Positions 34,995 to 44,753 of a DNA stretch of 64,000 nt are shown piece by piece. Every line of letters begins with the position of its first letter. Position 1 is the stretch's first letter. Source of the stretch: Rhodocytophaga aerolata (GTDB lineage Bacteria; Bacteroidota; Bacteroidia; Cytophagales; 172606-1); the NCBI RefSeq assembly GCF_030503435.1, contig NZ_JAUKPO010000030.1:1-64000 (forward strand), in the 5' to 3' direction. A model generated the notes under the pieces. That model saw only the letters and a program-made list of their open reading frames with translations. It was not told where the DNA came from and made no database searches. The translations under genes and the position numbers were made by a program.

Positions 34995-35618
34995 TTACTC
35001 TTCATGGTTTATTCTGGCTTGTACTTTCAGGTGGATATCCACCTCTGGAAGAATATATCTGTTACCCAGTGAAGGATCGGCTGCGTGCGTCATCCCCCAC
35101 TTTGTGCGGTCAAGAGTAAATAAAGATTCAACCGTTAGCCGGTTATCCGCTAAAGTAATGTTAGCCGGGAAAGAAAGCGGGTGTGTCTGCCCCAGCAACG
35201 TGAAATTACCACTTACCATCTGATTGGCACCTGCTATTGCTCCATCGGCAGGGTTGGGTAAAGGTGTTATTTCTGTTAATGTAAAAGTAGCTTCCGGATA
35301 AAGGGCTATATTAAAAAAATCTTTGCTTTTTAAATGTTTCAGCAAAACAGGCTTTATGGTTTTGGGTAGGTCAATGTTGCGGATAGATTCGATAGGGATA
35401 CGAAATGTGCCGCCCACAACCTGTCCGTCCACTACGTGTATGCCCTGGCTTGTCACAGCAAATGTTCCATGGTGCGATACTTTCGGGCTGGCACCTTTCC
35501 ATTCTATTACTGAACTATCGGGAATTAATGTATAAGAATAGGGCTGAAGAATAACCGGCTGATAACTGGGACTGAATATAGTCCAGGCCAAAGCAAAAGC
35601 AATAAGTAATTTAAACAT
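34995..35618 (-). CDS. YceI family lipid-binding protein
   Basis: The ATG at 35618 gives a 207-residue exported protein with a signal peptide (about residues 1-16). It carries a YceI domain: SSVIEWKGASPKVSHHGTF, LLKHLKSKDFFNIALYPEATF, VSGNFTLLGQTHPLSFPAN and DRTKWGM are typical. YceI is a lipocalin-like barrel in the periplasm that binds polyisoprenoids such as quinones. An earlier in-frame ATG at 35744 would bury the signal peptide. The gene is convergent with the TIM-barrel gene. Confidence 0.92.
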   Translation of the reverse strand: MFKLLIAFALAWTIFSPSYQPVILQPYSYTLIPDSSVIEWKGASPKVSHHGTFAVTSQGIHVVDGQVVGGTFRIPIESIRNIDLPKTIKPVLLKHLKSKDFFNIALYPEATFTLTEITPLPNPADGAIAGANQMVSGNFTLLGQTHPLSFPANITLADNRLTVESLFTLDRTKWGMTHAADPSLGNRYILPEVDIHLKVQARINHEE

Positions 35619-36316
35619 GGTATTAAAAAGAGAATAGAATTGGTAAAAGTATAGGGCAGCCTGGCTGGTTGTCGCTTTTCTACTGTCTGCACTTGGTTTA
35701 TGGAAGAGAGCGGCATAAGTAACCTTTTTAAGGGAATATTTCAACCTGCTTTATGGGAAAACCTTATCGAGTATCGGTTTTATGAAGGTGCTGTTAAAAT
35801 ATGCATATTTTGCCTGAAAGTAGTATCAAAAATACTGAGATTTGCGTATAGACCGGGAAGCATATATATTCGCTTTCCTGGTTAAGCCATAAAATATTTT
35901 CTGTTAATTTGTTATACCTGAAAATTTTGTTTGCTCACGTAAAGATGTGTTACTAATTTTTAGGGCTTTTTAAACCGTTTATACAAGTTATAGTCAACAT
36001 TTTTACAAATTATCGTTAAATAGGCTAGACCAATTCCGGAGTAGCAGAAAAAGGGATGCCTTTACTTTACCGTTTAGGAAGAACTTGGCGTACTCTAATT
36101 CCAATTTCTAACTGTACGGACTTTTTAGTGTATAAGAGAACCAAAGAACTGGTAAATTGAATGGCAGCAAGGACAAATCACTTATAAAAACTATGCTTTG
36201 ATATCGGGCATCCTTGTTCTTTATTCTTCCTGTATTCTCCTAACACACCTCAGGTCAGTGTAGCTAGCCGATTGAAAAACAGCTTCTGGTCAAAGCATTT
36301 AGAAGAATTTTGCATT
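35619..36316. other. 700-base intergenic region, nothing recognised
   Basis: This AT-rich stretch lies between divergent genes. A 61-codon frame at 35700-35885 lacks any recognisable feature and was not called. No RNA gene or clear promoter was identified. Its length is unusual for this compact window, and it could hold regulatory elements for the PAS kinase or a decayed gene. Confidence 0.35.
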
Positions 36317-38170
36317 ATGATTCACCAGACATTACGTAACACTGCCACTGAACAGTTGTTGAATGAATTGTTTGACTCTCCCTGGTATGCTACTTTCCTG
36401 CTGAAGGCCATCAGAGATGAGAAAAACAACATAGTAGATTTTTGCTGGCTATGGGGCAATAAAAGAGCCGAGCAAATTCTCAGGCATTATAAGAGCTCCG
36501 GTGAGTTGAAAATGTCACAGATCATGCTCGCGGTTAATATAAATAAAGATGAAAAGCCTTTACAGTGGTATACAGAGGTAACCATTACCGGTAATGCACT
36601 TGAAAAAGAACATACCGTGGTTTACAACGGTCAGAGCCAGTGGTTCAGAGAGCGGATAACAAAATTTGAGGATGGGGTGCTGGTCATGAGTGAAGATATT
36701 ACTGAGCAGAAAACTAATCAGATAGAACTGCAACGGAAAAACACGCTGTTGCAGGGGGTGCTAGATTCTACCTGGAGCGGGGTAGGCGTTTTTAAAGCCG
36801 TACGCGATGAGAAAAACCAGATTGTCGATTTTCTTTTTGTTATGCTCAACCGGGCAGCTAAAGAAATGTATGCCGACCATCTCTCTGATTTCGATCCGGC
36901 AAAAGGAAAACTCTTTTCGCATGCATTTCCCGGAGGACTAAAACCCAACTCAAACATTGAGCGGTATGCCAGAGTGGTAGAAACAGGAGAACCTTTCCAG
37001 CTTGAGTTCTTTTATCCGCACGATGGCCTCAACGACTGGATACGGGAGAGCGGCATTAAATTCGAAGATGGCCTGGTGGTCTCTACCGAAATAGTTACTG
37101 AGCAACGGAGCAAAGCAGAAGAACTGAAACGCAGCCAGGAATTGCTGCTGGAAAGTCAGGAAATAGCGGGTATAGGTGCCTTTGAGTGGGATGAGCAACT
37201 GAATGAAAGTTACTGGACACCACAGTTATATCATATATTTGAGATAGAACCTGGCGCTGGAAAAATAACGATGGAAGTATTGCTCACCCGCATACACCCA
37301 GACGATAAAGAAACCTTCCAGATGGCTTTGCAGAGTTCAAAAGGCCGCGAAGAGCCCTACACCGTAGAATATAGAATTCAATGCAGCGATGGTAAAATTA
37401 AACATATATGGGAGAGAGGCAGGTACACAAATGGCAAAATCACCGGTGCCTCTATGGATATAACCGAAAGGAGAGAGTTAGACCTGAAGATGAAAAAACT
37501 GGCTAGCCGCAACACCGAACTGGATACCTTTGTCTACACTGCATCCCATGATCTTCGTTCGCCTGTCCATAATATGGATAGTTTACTGTCCTTTCTGGAT
37601 CAGGAGCTTACTGAAAGGCCTCAGCATATTGAAACATATATCCGGCATTTACAGAAATCTATCGCTGATCTCAAATCCACGTTGCATGACCTCACACAGG
37701 TTACAGAAATACACCCGGAAAAAACAGAACGGGTAAACCTGTCCGAAATTGTTGACGAAGTAAAAACCGGATTGCTGGAACAGATTTCGGAAGCCGGAGC
37801 TATGGTGAATGTGAAGATGCAAACGCCTTATCTTAGTATTCCCAGACGGCACGCCAAAAGTCTTGTGTACAACATGCTATCGAATGCGGTTAAATTCCGC
37901 TCGTATGACCGCCCACTCGTCATAGATATTGCCTGTTTTCGTAAAGACGGACGTTTATATATCACCTTTTCAGACAATGGTCTGGGGATAAAAGCTGAAA
38001 ATCTTCCAAAAGTATTTCAGATTTTTAAACGGTTTAATCCGGAAGTAGAAGGCCGCGGTATTGGTATGTACCTGGTAAAACGGGTAATTGATCTGAACAA
38101 TGGGGATATTTTTATTGAAAGTGAGGAAAATACCGGAACTACCTTTCATGTCCATTTCCCGGCCTACTAG
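36317..38170 (+). CDS. PAS-domain sensor histidine kinase
   Basis: The ATG at 36317 gives 617 residues with no transmembrane segment. Two related PAS-like modules are in tandem (about residues 15-135 and 140-265; both contain KAxRDEKNxIVDF near the start and KFEDGxxV before the linker). A canonical PAS/PAC module follows (about 280-390, ending in TGASMDITERRE). The HisKA domain has phospho-acceptor His411 in TASHDLRSPVHN, and the HATPase domain has NMLSNAVKF, FSDNGLGI and GRGIGMYLVKRV. There is no receiver, and no response-regulator gene is adjacent. The next gene is a STAS/SEC14-like protein. Confidence 0.93.
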   Translation: MIHQTLRNTATEQLLNELFDSPWYATFLLKAIRDEKNNIVDFCWLWGNKRAEQILRHYKSSGELKMSQIMLAVNINKDEKPLQWYTEVTITGNALEKEHTVVYNGQSQWFRERITKFEDGVLVMSEDITEQKTNQIELQRKNTLLQGVLDSTWSGVGVFKAVRDEKNQIVDFLFVMLNRAAKEMYADHLSDFDPAKGKLFSHAFPGGLKPNSNIERYARVVETGEPFQLEFFYPHDGLNDWIRESGIKFEDGLVVSTEIVTEQRSKAEELKRSQELLLESQEIAGIGAFEWDEQLNESYWTPQLYHIFEIEPGAGKITMEVLLTRIHPDDKETFQMALQSSKGREEPYTVEYRIQCSDGKIKHIWERGRYTNGKITGASMDITERRELDLKMKKLASRNTELDTFVYTASHDLRSPVHNMDSLLSFLDQELTERPQHIETYIRHLQKSIADLKSTLHDLTQVTEIHPEKTERVNLSEIVDEVKTGLLEQISEAGAMVNVKMQTPYLSIPRRHAKSLVYNMLSNAVKFRSYDRPLVIDIACFRKDGRLYITFSDNGLGIKAENLPKVFQIFKRFNPEVEGRGIGMYLVKRVIDLNNGDIFIESEENTGTTFHVHFPAY

Positions 38171-38460
38171 TTTTCTGCCAGAAGAATAGCGTTATCAGGC
38201 AGGTAAGCAGAATACGACCCGGCAAACAAGCCAAAGCACCGTTCATATCCTGACTGGCAGTATAGCCTTTTGCTACGCTGCCTGCCATTTACATATGTGC
38301 CTTTTTTCCTTCTTTTTTATGTGTGGCAAAGTAAAATCCGCTTAGCAATCCCTGATCTTACCAATACAGACCATCTGCAACTACCTTTGCACAATTACCT
38401 GTTTTTCAGTAAAGGGATGAAGGCGAAAATCAATTCGTATATTTTTTAAACTATTTACCT

Positions 38461-38865
38461 ATGACAAGTGAACTAGTACTCTTTTATCAAGACGACTTTT
38501 GCAGAATAGAATACGATCAGGCAAACAAGGTAGTCATCAGTACGCGTAACGGCTACCCAAGCGACGAGAAACTGAAAAAAAGCTTAAACCAGAGCCTTGC
38601 CTGCATACAAAAATACAAGTGCCCGAATATTATTTCCGATACACGCAAAGTAAAAGGCACCTGGACTTCTGCTAATGAGTGGATTGCCAAAGACTGGTTT
38701 CCAAGGGCTATTCAGGCAGGGTTAAAGAACATTGCGTTTATTTATCCGCCAGATATATTTGGCCAGTTTGCTTTACAAGATTTAATTAAAAAAACACCTC
38801 ATTACACATCTCAGGTGTTTAAGGACATGCCATCCGCAGAATCCTGGATTAAATCTGTTCAGTAG
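38461..38865 (+). CDS. STAS/SEC14-like small protein
   Basis: This 134-residue cytoplasmic protein has the alternating beta-alpha pattern of SpoIIAA/STAS-like domains: an N-terminal beta hairpin (FCRIEYDQANKVVISTRNG), KCPNIISDTRKVKG with the strand before a helix, and IAFIYPPDIFGQF. Similar proteins in Bacteroidota are often found near PAS kinases, as here 290 bases after one. The role is unknown; binding a small ligand or modulating a partner is possible. Confidence 0.6.
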   Translation: MTSELVLFYQDDFCRIEYDQANKVVISTRNGYPSDEKLKKSLNQSLACIQKYKCPNIISDTRKVKGTWTSANEWIAKDWFPRAIQAGLKNIAFIYPPDIFGQFALQDLIKKTPHYTSQVFKDMPSAESWIKSVQ

Positions 38866-39011
38866 GCAACCCATACAGCAAGAAAAGCTGGCGGGCAAAA
38901 AAATAAATTGAAAACTTATGCAACTTGCCTGTAACTATTTTTTAAAAGGTCCGTATAAGCATCTATACAAGACGTTAATAGTTTAGGAATAAATCATTAA
39001 CACCTTTAAGT

Positions 39012-39078
39012 AGGATTAAAAGAAAATCGGAAAGGAGCTTGGGCTACAAAAGATTTCTTTTAATCCTTTCTTTTTTTA
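39012..39078. terminator. Hairpin between convergent genes
   Basis: An imperfect 16-base-pair inverted repeat (AGGATTAAAAGAAAATC and its near-complement ending AATCCT) with a 23-base loop is followed by TTCTTTTTTTATC. Probable terminator for the STAS-like gene, possibly also for the convergent flavoprotein gene at 39102. Confidence 0.55.
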
Positions 39079-39101
39079 TCTAAGGCCACCAATAGCTTAT
39101 C

Positions 39102-40007
39102 TTAGAAGGTCTCATCAATCATCTCTTTATTTAGCACTGCGCCAGCTTTGTTACCAGCTGCAATGGCCATTGCCACAGACCGCATTGGAGTAGTACTGTC
39201 GCCTGCGGCATATACTCCGGGTATTGTAGTTCTTCCAAATTCATCTGTAACAATATGCCCGGCTTCTGTATGGGCACACCCAAGCTGCAAAGCCAGGTCT
39301 GTATGCTGCACAAACGGAACCCTGGCAAACATCGCATCTAGCGTATAGGGCTTGCCATTGGCCATAGTTACTTCTGTAAGGTAGCCTTTTGTATGGATTA
39401 TCTCCTGTATAGCCGTTTCCACTACCAGAATCTGATACTGTTGCAGTTTTTGCCGTTGTTCTGGGGTAAGAGTAGCGTTTCCATTTGTAAAAAGCACCAG
39501 TTGCTTGCTCCAGTTGGAGAGCAGTTTGACTAAATCATATCCATTATCTCCATTTCCCAGGATGCCTATTTTTTGGTTCCTTACCTCGTAGCCGTGGCAA
39601 TAAGGGCAATGCAGCACAGATATACCCCAACACTCCGCAAACCCTGGTATATCCAGCATCAGGTCTGTAATACCTGTCGCCATGAGTAATTTTTTTGCTA
39701 CAACTACGCTTCCCGAAGCTGTAGTTACTTCAAATCTACCGGCTTTTCTGTCGGCTCTTATTGCTGTATCGTGGATAATTTGTACAGTGGAGTATGCAAG
39801 TACTTGCGTTCTGGCTTTTGCGGCAATAGCCTCAGGCGTCTGGCCATCGTGTGTGATAAAATTATGAGATTGAGGCGTTTGTCTGTTACATGGTTTTCCA
39901 CTGTCAATAATCAGCACATTCCGTAAGGAACGCCCCAAAGCCATACCTGCACTGAGTCCGGCATAACTGCCGCCAATAATCAGTACTTCCACGCTATTTT
40001 GATTCAT
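39102..40007 (-). CDS. Thioredoxin-reductase-like FAD/NAD(P) flavoprotein
   Basis: The ATG at 40007 gives 301 residues that start at once with the FAD-binding motif VLIIGGSYAGLSAGMALG. A redox-active CPYCHG follows (near residue 130), then a second NAD(P)-binding glycine motif KIGILGNGDNGYD, and the C-terminal FAD segment GVYAAGDSTTPMRSVAMAIAAGNKAG. This is the layout of low-molecular-weight thioredoxin-reductase-like oxidoreductases. The disulfide pair fits reduction of thioredoxin-type substrates, but the short inserts leave the partner open. It stands alone. Confidence 0.9.
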   Translation of the reverse strand: MNQNSVEVLIIGGSYAGLSAGMALGRSLRNVLIIDSGKPCNRQTPQSHNFITHDGQTPEAIAAKARTQVLAYSTVQIIHDTAIRADRKAGRFEVTTASGSVVVAKKLLMATGITDLMLDIPGFAECWGISVLHCPYCHGYEVRNQKIGILGNGDNGYDLVKLLSNWSKQLVLFTNGNATLTPEQRQKLQQYQILVVETAIQEIIHTKGYLTEVTMANGKPYTLDAMFARVPFVQHTDLALQLGCAHTEAGHIVTDEFGRTTIPGVYAAGDSTTPMRSVAMAIAAGNKAGAVLNKEMIDETF

Positions 40008-40274
40008 AGGTAAATTGATTTTAGTTAATGTATCACTGAATATGGTGCGCAAGCAGGTAAAGATACGCTGCAAGCTCAACCCTAAGAGCAAATATAGTTA
40101 AATGCAACATTGTTGCATTTATATAAAAGATAAAAATTTTCTCTACCATCAATCGTATTATAACAAGCGGGAAGTATTTAAAAGATCAGGCGAGTGCTTT
40201 CGATTTACCTTTGAATTACCTATGTTTAGGTAGGTAGAGTTTGTTTTGCTTACTGCTCGTGTACACATTTCTTT

Positions 40275-41414
40275 ATGCGCAATCAACATCGGATATATTT
40301 GTGCCTGTTCCTGATTTTTAATACCCTAACAATGGATCATTTAATGGCTCAACAAGTAAAAAGGGCCCGTGATTATGGCATTCACATAGGCGTATTGCCT
40401 ACAGGGCCGCTAAACGCCATTACTGATGTGCCAGGTGTTAAAGTGGGGCAGGTAACCTTAATCCAGGGAGACAATATCCGCACTGGTGTTACGGCCATTT
40501 TGCCGCATGGCGATAATCTATTTCAGCAGAAATTGCCGGCTGCGATCTATATAGGAAACGGTTTTGGTAAATTAATAGGTTCTACCCAAGTAGAGGAACT
40601 AGGGCTCATAGAAAGTCCGGTAGTTTTAACCAATACCTTAAATGTAGCCACCGCCGCAGAAGCTTTAGTGGAGTACAGTTTATCTCAACCCGGCAATGAA
40701 GCCATTGGCTCAGTAAATGTAGTTGCAGGAGAGACCAACGACGGATTTCTGAATGACATCCGGGGCCGGCATGTAAAGAAAGAACATGTACTGGAAGCCA
40801 TCCGGAAAGCCAGTGGGGGAAGGGTGGAAGAAGGTAATGTAGGCGCAGGTACGGGTACTGTTTGTTTCGGATATAAAGGGGGAATAGGAACAGCTTCCCG
40901 CAAATTGCCAGCGTCCCTGGGTGGATACACGGTGGGTGTGCTGGTGCAAAGTAATTTTGGCGGCGTGTTGCAGGTGGATGGCGTACCAGTAGGAGAGGAA
41001 CTAGGTCAGTATTCGTTTAAGCAAGAGCTGGATAAATCATCCGACGGCTCCTGCATGATGGTAGTTATAACAGATGCCCCGTTGGATGCCCGTAATCTAA
41101 AGCGGCTTGCTAAACGGGCCATGCTTGGCCTGGGCAAAACCGGCGGAATTGCTTCTAATGGCAGTGGAGATTATGTCATAAGTATTTCTACCGCTTACCG
41201 GATTCCCCACGAATCGGCTCAACCTTTAGACCAGGTACCCCTGCTGCGGAATGATAATATGTCTCCTCTTTTTTTAGCGGCTATTGAAGCTACGGAAGAG
41301 GCCATCATTAATTCCCTGTTTACAGCCCGTACGATGCAAGGCTACAAAGGGCATCAGATACAAGCATTACCTATAGAAAGAGTCTTACAAATCATCAAGC
41401 AGTACAGAAAATAA
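40275..41414 (+). CDS. P1/DmpA-family aminopeptidase (S58), secreted
   Basis: This 379-residue protein has a signal peptide (about residues 1-24, ending near LMAQQ). The N-terminal ITDVPGVKVGQVTL is typical of the family, and the self-cleavage site is DG/SCMMVVITDAPLDARNL, where Ser259 becomes the N-terminal nucleophile of the beta subunit. The C-terminal part has TGGIASNGSGDYVISIST. DmpA-type enzymes are autoprocessed aminopeptidases acting on short or beta-amino peptides. The 79 bases after it lead to an unknown small protein gene. Confidence 0.9.
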   Translation: MRNQHRIYLCLFLIFNTLTMDHLMAQQVKRARDYGIHIGVLPTGPLNAITDVPGVKVGQVTLIQGDNIRTGVTAILPHGDNLFQQKLPAAIYIGNGFGKLIGSTQVEELGLIESPVVLTNTLNVATAAEALVEYSLSQPGNEAIGSVNVVAGETNDGFLNDIRGRHVKKEHVLEAIRKASGGRVEEGNVGAGTGTVCFGYKGGIGTASRKLPASLGGYTVGVLVQSNFGGVLQVDGVPVGEELGQYSFKQELDKSSDGSCMMVVITDAPLDARNLKRLAKRAMLGLGKTGGIASNGSGDYVISISTAYRIPHESAQPLDQVPLLRNDNMSPLFLAAIEATEEAIINSLFTARTMQGYKGHQIQALPIERVLQIIKQYRK

Positions 41415-41492
41415 AGTTAGCTAGCCAGTAAAGAGTAGTGGTAACTACTAGTTATTGCTTAAAAAAATATAATCTCGTTTCCCGGAAGGTAT

Positions 41493-41942
41493 ATGGAATA
41501 TTATGTGTTTACAGCAGGAGTAGAAGGCAAGCAACAATATTGTATTTCTGTTCTACCTCAAAACAAGGCAGGTATGCCGCAGGCTATAGCCGGATACCTG
41601 AAATCAGCCCAGGTAGACCTCGCAGAATTCGAGGAAAATCCGGTTTTCAAAGCATTTTTACATGCGTTTCTGGCAAAGCATCTGCCCACAGAACCAGACT
41701 TTCTGAAAGAAGGCCAGAAAGTAGGCAACGGCTATGTATACCTGGTAGATAAGCGGACAAAAAATCCCAAAGGAGATGTGCCTATGCCGGATATTATAGG
41801 GGCAATAAATTTTGAGAATGGAAATGTTCAGCCGGATTCGTACCTGCCTAACAAAAATTACAAATTGCTAACTGCCAAAGGATTCATGGGCCTGCCTGTT
41901 GCCTTGGAAGAAGCACTGCTCAAAGAATTGCAGCAACCATAA
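41493..41942 (+). CDS. Hypothetical protein
   Basis: This 149-residue soluble protein starts with MEYYVFTAGVEGKQQYCISVL and ends with KGFMGLPVALEEALLKEL. It has no signal, membrane helix or recognised motif. The frame is clean and codon use matches its neighbours, so it is probably real. It follows the DmpA-type peptidase gene in the same direction, perhaps as part of its transcript. Confidence 0.65.
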   Translation: MEYYVFTAGVEGKQQYCISVLPQNKAGMPQAIAGYLKSAQVDLAEFEENPVFKAFLHAFLAKHLPTEPDFLKEGQKVGNGYVYLVDKRTKNPKGDVPMPDIIGAINFENGNVQPDSYLPNKNYKLLTAKGFMGLPVALEEALLKELQQP

Positions 41943-42218
41943 AACAGAATGCCTGAAAAGATCAGACTTTTTTCGATAGAGGTAAAATCTAGTTAGCTTT
42001 TAAAGCCCATCTGGCAAACACAACTATTCCATAAAAAAACAAAGCTGTGTAAAGTAGAGCAACAATGAGTTCAGAAAAGCCAAAGGTTCCAGCTACTCTA
42101 GCATAAAAGTTGGTGTGAAAAAATACCACTACTGTATTTAGGTTCTTTTTAGAAGGTACTCCTGAATACTCCTGCTCACAAATGCAGAATCTTGAAAAAA
42201 GGGTGATATATCAAACAA

Positions 42219-43490
42219 ATGAATGTTGAGCTGATAAAAATCTTCGGTATTTCCTTGGGTCTAGGCTTACTGGTGGGCCTGCAGCGAGAACACGCCAACT
42301 CGGCTATTGCCGGTATACGTACCTTTCCCATCATCACTTTATTTGGAACAATTAGCGGATTACTGGCTCAGCAGTTTGGTGGTTTTGTGCTGGCAGGTGC
42401 ATTACTAGCAGTAGCCGGACTGGTAATAGCCGTAAATATCTACCACCCCTCAGATGATCCAGGGCAAACGACAGAAGCAGCTATATTACTGATGTTTGTA
42501 GTTGGAGCTTACCTGCCCTTTGGCAACCAACCCATTGCCATAGCTTGTGGAGCCATTACAGCTGTGCTGCTTCATTTCAAAAATCCTTTGCATACGCTGG
42601 TAAGCCGTTTTGGGTACGCAGATATACGGGTGATCATGCAGTTTGTACTCATTTCTCTGGTGATTTTGCCTATCCTGCCAGACCGTACGTATGGCCCATA
42701 TCAGGTACTTAATCCGCGTGATATCTGGCTGATGGTAGTGCTGATTGTGGGTATTGGTATAGCCGGATATTTTGCCTATAAGTTCTGGGGCAGCAAGGCA
42801 GGCATTATTCTGGGAGGTATTCTGGGCGGACTTATCTCCAGTACGGCCACTACCGTATCCTACGCCAAGCATAGCAAAGAGGCTCCAAAACTAGTTAAAC
42901 CGGCAGCTTTTGTTATAACAGCCGCTTCAGCCATTGCCTTTATCCGTATCTTGGTAGAAATAGCAGTGGTAGCTCCCCGGTATCTGCTTACGTTTGCTCT
43001 GCCTCTGGGTGTCGTCCTGCTGGTGATGATTATTCTTTCGGTAATTACCTATACAGGCAACCATCACGGGCAGGAAAAAAGTATGCTGGAACAGAAAAAT
43101 CCGGCTCAGCTCAAAAGTGCCTTAGTTTTTGGGCTGATCTATGGGCTGGTTGTTTTGGGTACGGCGGCTGCAAAAGATTATTTTGGAAGAAATGGGTTGT
43201 ATACCGTAGCCATTATCTCTGGCCTGACAGATGTAGATGCCATTACCCTTTCTACAGCCAGACTGGTGAATACTCAAAGTCTGGAACCCCATGCCGGATG
43301 GAAAATCGTATTAATTGCTTCCCTCTCCAATCTGGCTTTTAAAGCGGGTATTGTAGCTACCCTGGGAAACCGGAAGTTATTGCTAACAATGGCTATGTTA
43401 TTTGGAATCACTATTGGTTGTGGGCTACTTGTGCTGTTTCTTTGGCCGGAAAACCTACTGACCAACCTTATTAACCAAACGGATAAGTAG
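42219..43490 (+). CDS. MgtC/SapB-DUF4010 membrane protein
   Basis: This 423-residue protein has many transmembrane helices. The N-terminal part (GISLGLGLLVGLQREHANSAIAGIRTFPI) is the MgtC/SapB motif, and the C-terminal two thirds (with SSTATTVSYAKHSKE and SGLTDVDAITLSTARL) match DUF4010. MgtC proteins bear on magnesium or acid stress and ATP homeostasis; the role of the fused DUF4010 is unknown. The gene is alone. Confidence 0.88.
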   Translation: MNVELIKIFGISLGLGLLVGLQREHANSAIAGIRTFPIITLFGTISGLLAQQFGGFVLAGALLAVAGLVIAVNIYHPSDDPGQTTEAAILLMFVVGAYLPFGNQPIAIACGAITAVLLHFKNPLHTLVSRFGYADIRVIMQFVLISLVILPILPDRTYGPYQVLNPRDIWLMVVLIVGIGIAGYFAYKFWGSKAGIILGGILGGLISSTATTVSYAKHSKEAPKLVKPAAFVITAASAIAFIRILVEIAVVAPRYLLTFALPLGVVLLVMIILSVITYTGNHHGQEKSMLEQKNPAQLKSALVFGLIYGLVVLGTAAAKDYFGRNGLYTVAIISGLTDVDAITLSTARLVNTQSLEPHAGWKIVLIASLSNLAFKAGIVATLGNRKLLLTMAMLFGITIGCGLLVLFLWPENLLTNLINQTDK

Positions 43491-43630
43491 GCTAGCAAAA
43501 CTAGATTAGACGCTAACCTGCACCGGTAGCTTTCCCTTTCAACTCTGTAGCTACGTATGGTAAATACGGGTAGAATAATTAATAAATATATAGAAAAATT
43601 TCCAACTACTACTGACATAGGGTTGTCACT

Positions 43631-43660
43631 GGTTGGTTGTTACTTTGTAACAACCAAACC
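43631..43660. promoter_or_regulatory. Perfect 11-bp inverted repeat before the cyclase gene
   Basis: TTGGTTGTTAC (43633-43643), spacer TTT, GTAACAACCAA (43647-43657). It can be extended by GG/CC on the outer side past one unpaired A. It ends 11 bases before the cyclase ATG, so it could be a protein-binding operator, an RNA hairpin that limits translation, or both. No T-run follows, so it is not a terminator. Confidence 0.6.
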
Positions 43661-43668
43661 ACACAGCC

Positions 43669-44373
43669 ATGAGACATTTTACTAAAGTAAGTCCCGGTCC
43701 GAAAGCTACACTTGTAAATTATGAAATTGCAGGCAATGCACTAAGCCAACCAGGGCAGGGGCTGCAGGAAAAAGAGTTAGCTTTCTTTTTTCTGGATATA
43801 CGTGATTTTACTCCCTTTATTGCTTCCCGGCCGGTACTGGAAGTCATGCAGCTGTTACAAGAGGCATTCCGGATTTTCCGGCAGGCTATTCACTCTTCTG
43901 GCGGTACTATTATTGAAACAGCAGGCGATGGGTTGTATGCTGTTTTTGGTTTGGAACAGTCTCTTTCCCAGGCAGCCACGTCAGCCGTTGAGGCAGGTCT
44001 GGCTATACTCCGGGAACTGGATGAAATGAATAAATGTTACTTTGAGCCAATATATCAACACACCTTTCAGGTAGGAATTGGCGTGCATGTAGGAAGAGGA
44101 GTGGTAGGAAGATTAGAGTTAGGCGTAAATAACCAGTTAACCGTGATGGGGTATCCGGTAAATCTGGCGGCACGTTTGCAACAGGCAACCAAGCAGCTCA
44201 ACAATAGTTTTGTTATATCGCATGAAACCTACCGCTTATTGCTTCAGCCTCCCAGGGCGGCAACTAAGACTTTGTCGTTAAAGGGTATTCCAGGTCAGAT
44301 AGCTGTGCATTTGCTTGGCAAACCGTATGTGGCAGCACCTTGCCAGCCGTATTGCTGGCAGCTGGCTAGTTAG
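43669..44373 (+). CDS. Class III adenylate/guanylate cyclase, catalytic domain only
   Basis: This 234-residue protein is a lone class III cyclase catalytic domain. The first metal Asp is in FFFLDIRDFTPF, the second in ETAGDGLYAVFG, and the transition-state Asn and Arg in VMGYPVNLAARLQ. The substrate-selecting residues cannot be judged by eye. It has a short N-terminal stretch (about 40 residues) but no sensory, receiver or membrane domain, so control must come from expression or partner binding. The strong inverted repeat just upstream supports control of expression. A hairpin (TGCCAGC/GCTGGCA) at the very end of the frame is within the coding part. Confidence 0.9.
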   Translation: MRHFTKVSPGPKATLVNYEIAGNALSQPGQGLQEKELAFFFLDIRDFTPFIASRPVLEVMQLLQEAFRIFRQAIHSSGGTIIETAGDGLYAVFGLEQSLSQAATSAVEAGLAILRELDEMNKCYFEPIYQHTFQVGIGVHVGRGVVGRLELGVNNQLTVMGYPVNLAARLQQATKQLNNSFVISHETYRLLLQPPRAATKTLSLKGIPGQIAVHLLGKPYVAAPCQPYCWQLAS

Positions 44374-44495
44374 TGATTTAGTAGCAATTTTTTGCAGGAA
44401 CAGTTTGTGTATTTTCAATGAATTGTCTACTTTTTGCTCAAAACCTCGTAAGTATAAGGTAGGTAAAATGACTGATTAACATAAAAGCTATTGCA

Positions 44496-44753
44496 ATGAA
44501 AGATTTTAAAGGTAGAAAGTGTAGCTCAAGGCATTTCAGGCGTGGCAAAAATTTAATACCAGTACTCATTCCCTTGGAATGGAAAAACGACTGGCAACGG
44601 CTGAACAGAGAATGCAGACAATCTGGCACTACAGATGTGCCCGAAGATCAATACTGGAAGTGGCGGGAAGAACAAGAACGTTCTCATTCGGTAGTAGAGT
44701 CCATTAAAAGCTTTACGCATTCGTTAACAAACCGGGTTAAAAAACTCTTCTAG
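44496..44753 (+). CDS. Small basic hypothetical protein
   Basis: This 85-residue protein is rich in Arg, Lys and Trp (KGRKCSSRHFRRGKNLIPVL, DQYWKWREEQERS) and has no signal or membrane helix. I do not recognise a family. It is in frame with a clean start and stop between the cyclase and the GH31 gene, but a spurious ORF cannot be excluded. Confidence 0.5.
   Translation: MKDFKGRKCSSRHFRRGKNLIPVLIPLEWKNDWQRLNRECRQSGTTDVPEDQYWKWREEQERSHSVVESIKSFTHSLTNRVKKLF

Noticed and set aside
35700-35885. 61-codon plus-strand frame in the long intergenic region
   Set aside because: No recognisable feature, and it partly overlaps the region directly upstream of the opposed YceI gene.
44340-44361. TGCCAGC/GCTGGCA hairpin as terminator of the cyclase gene
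   Set aside because: It lies inside the last codons and has no T-run behind it.
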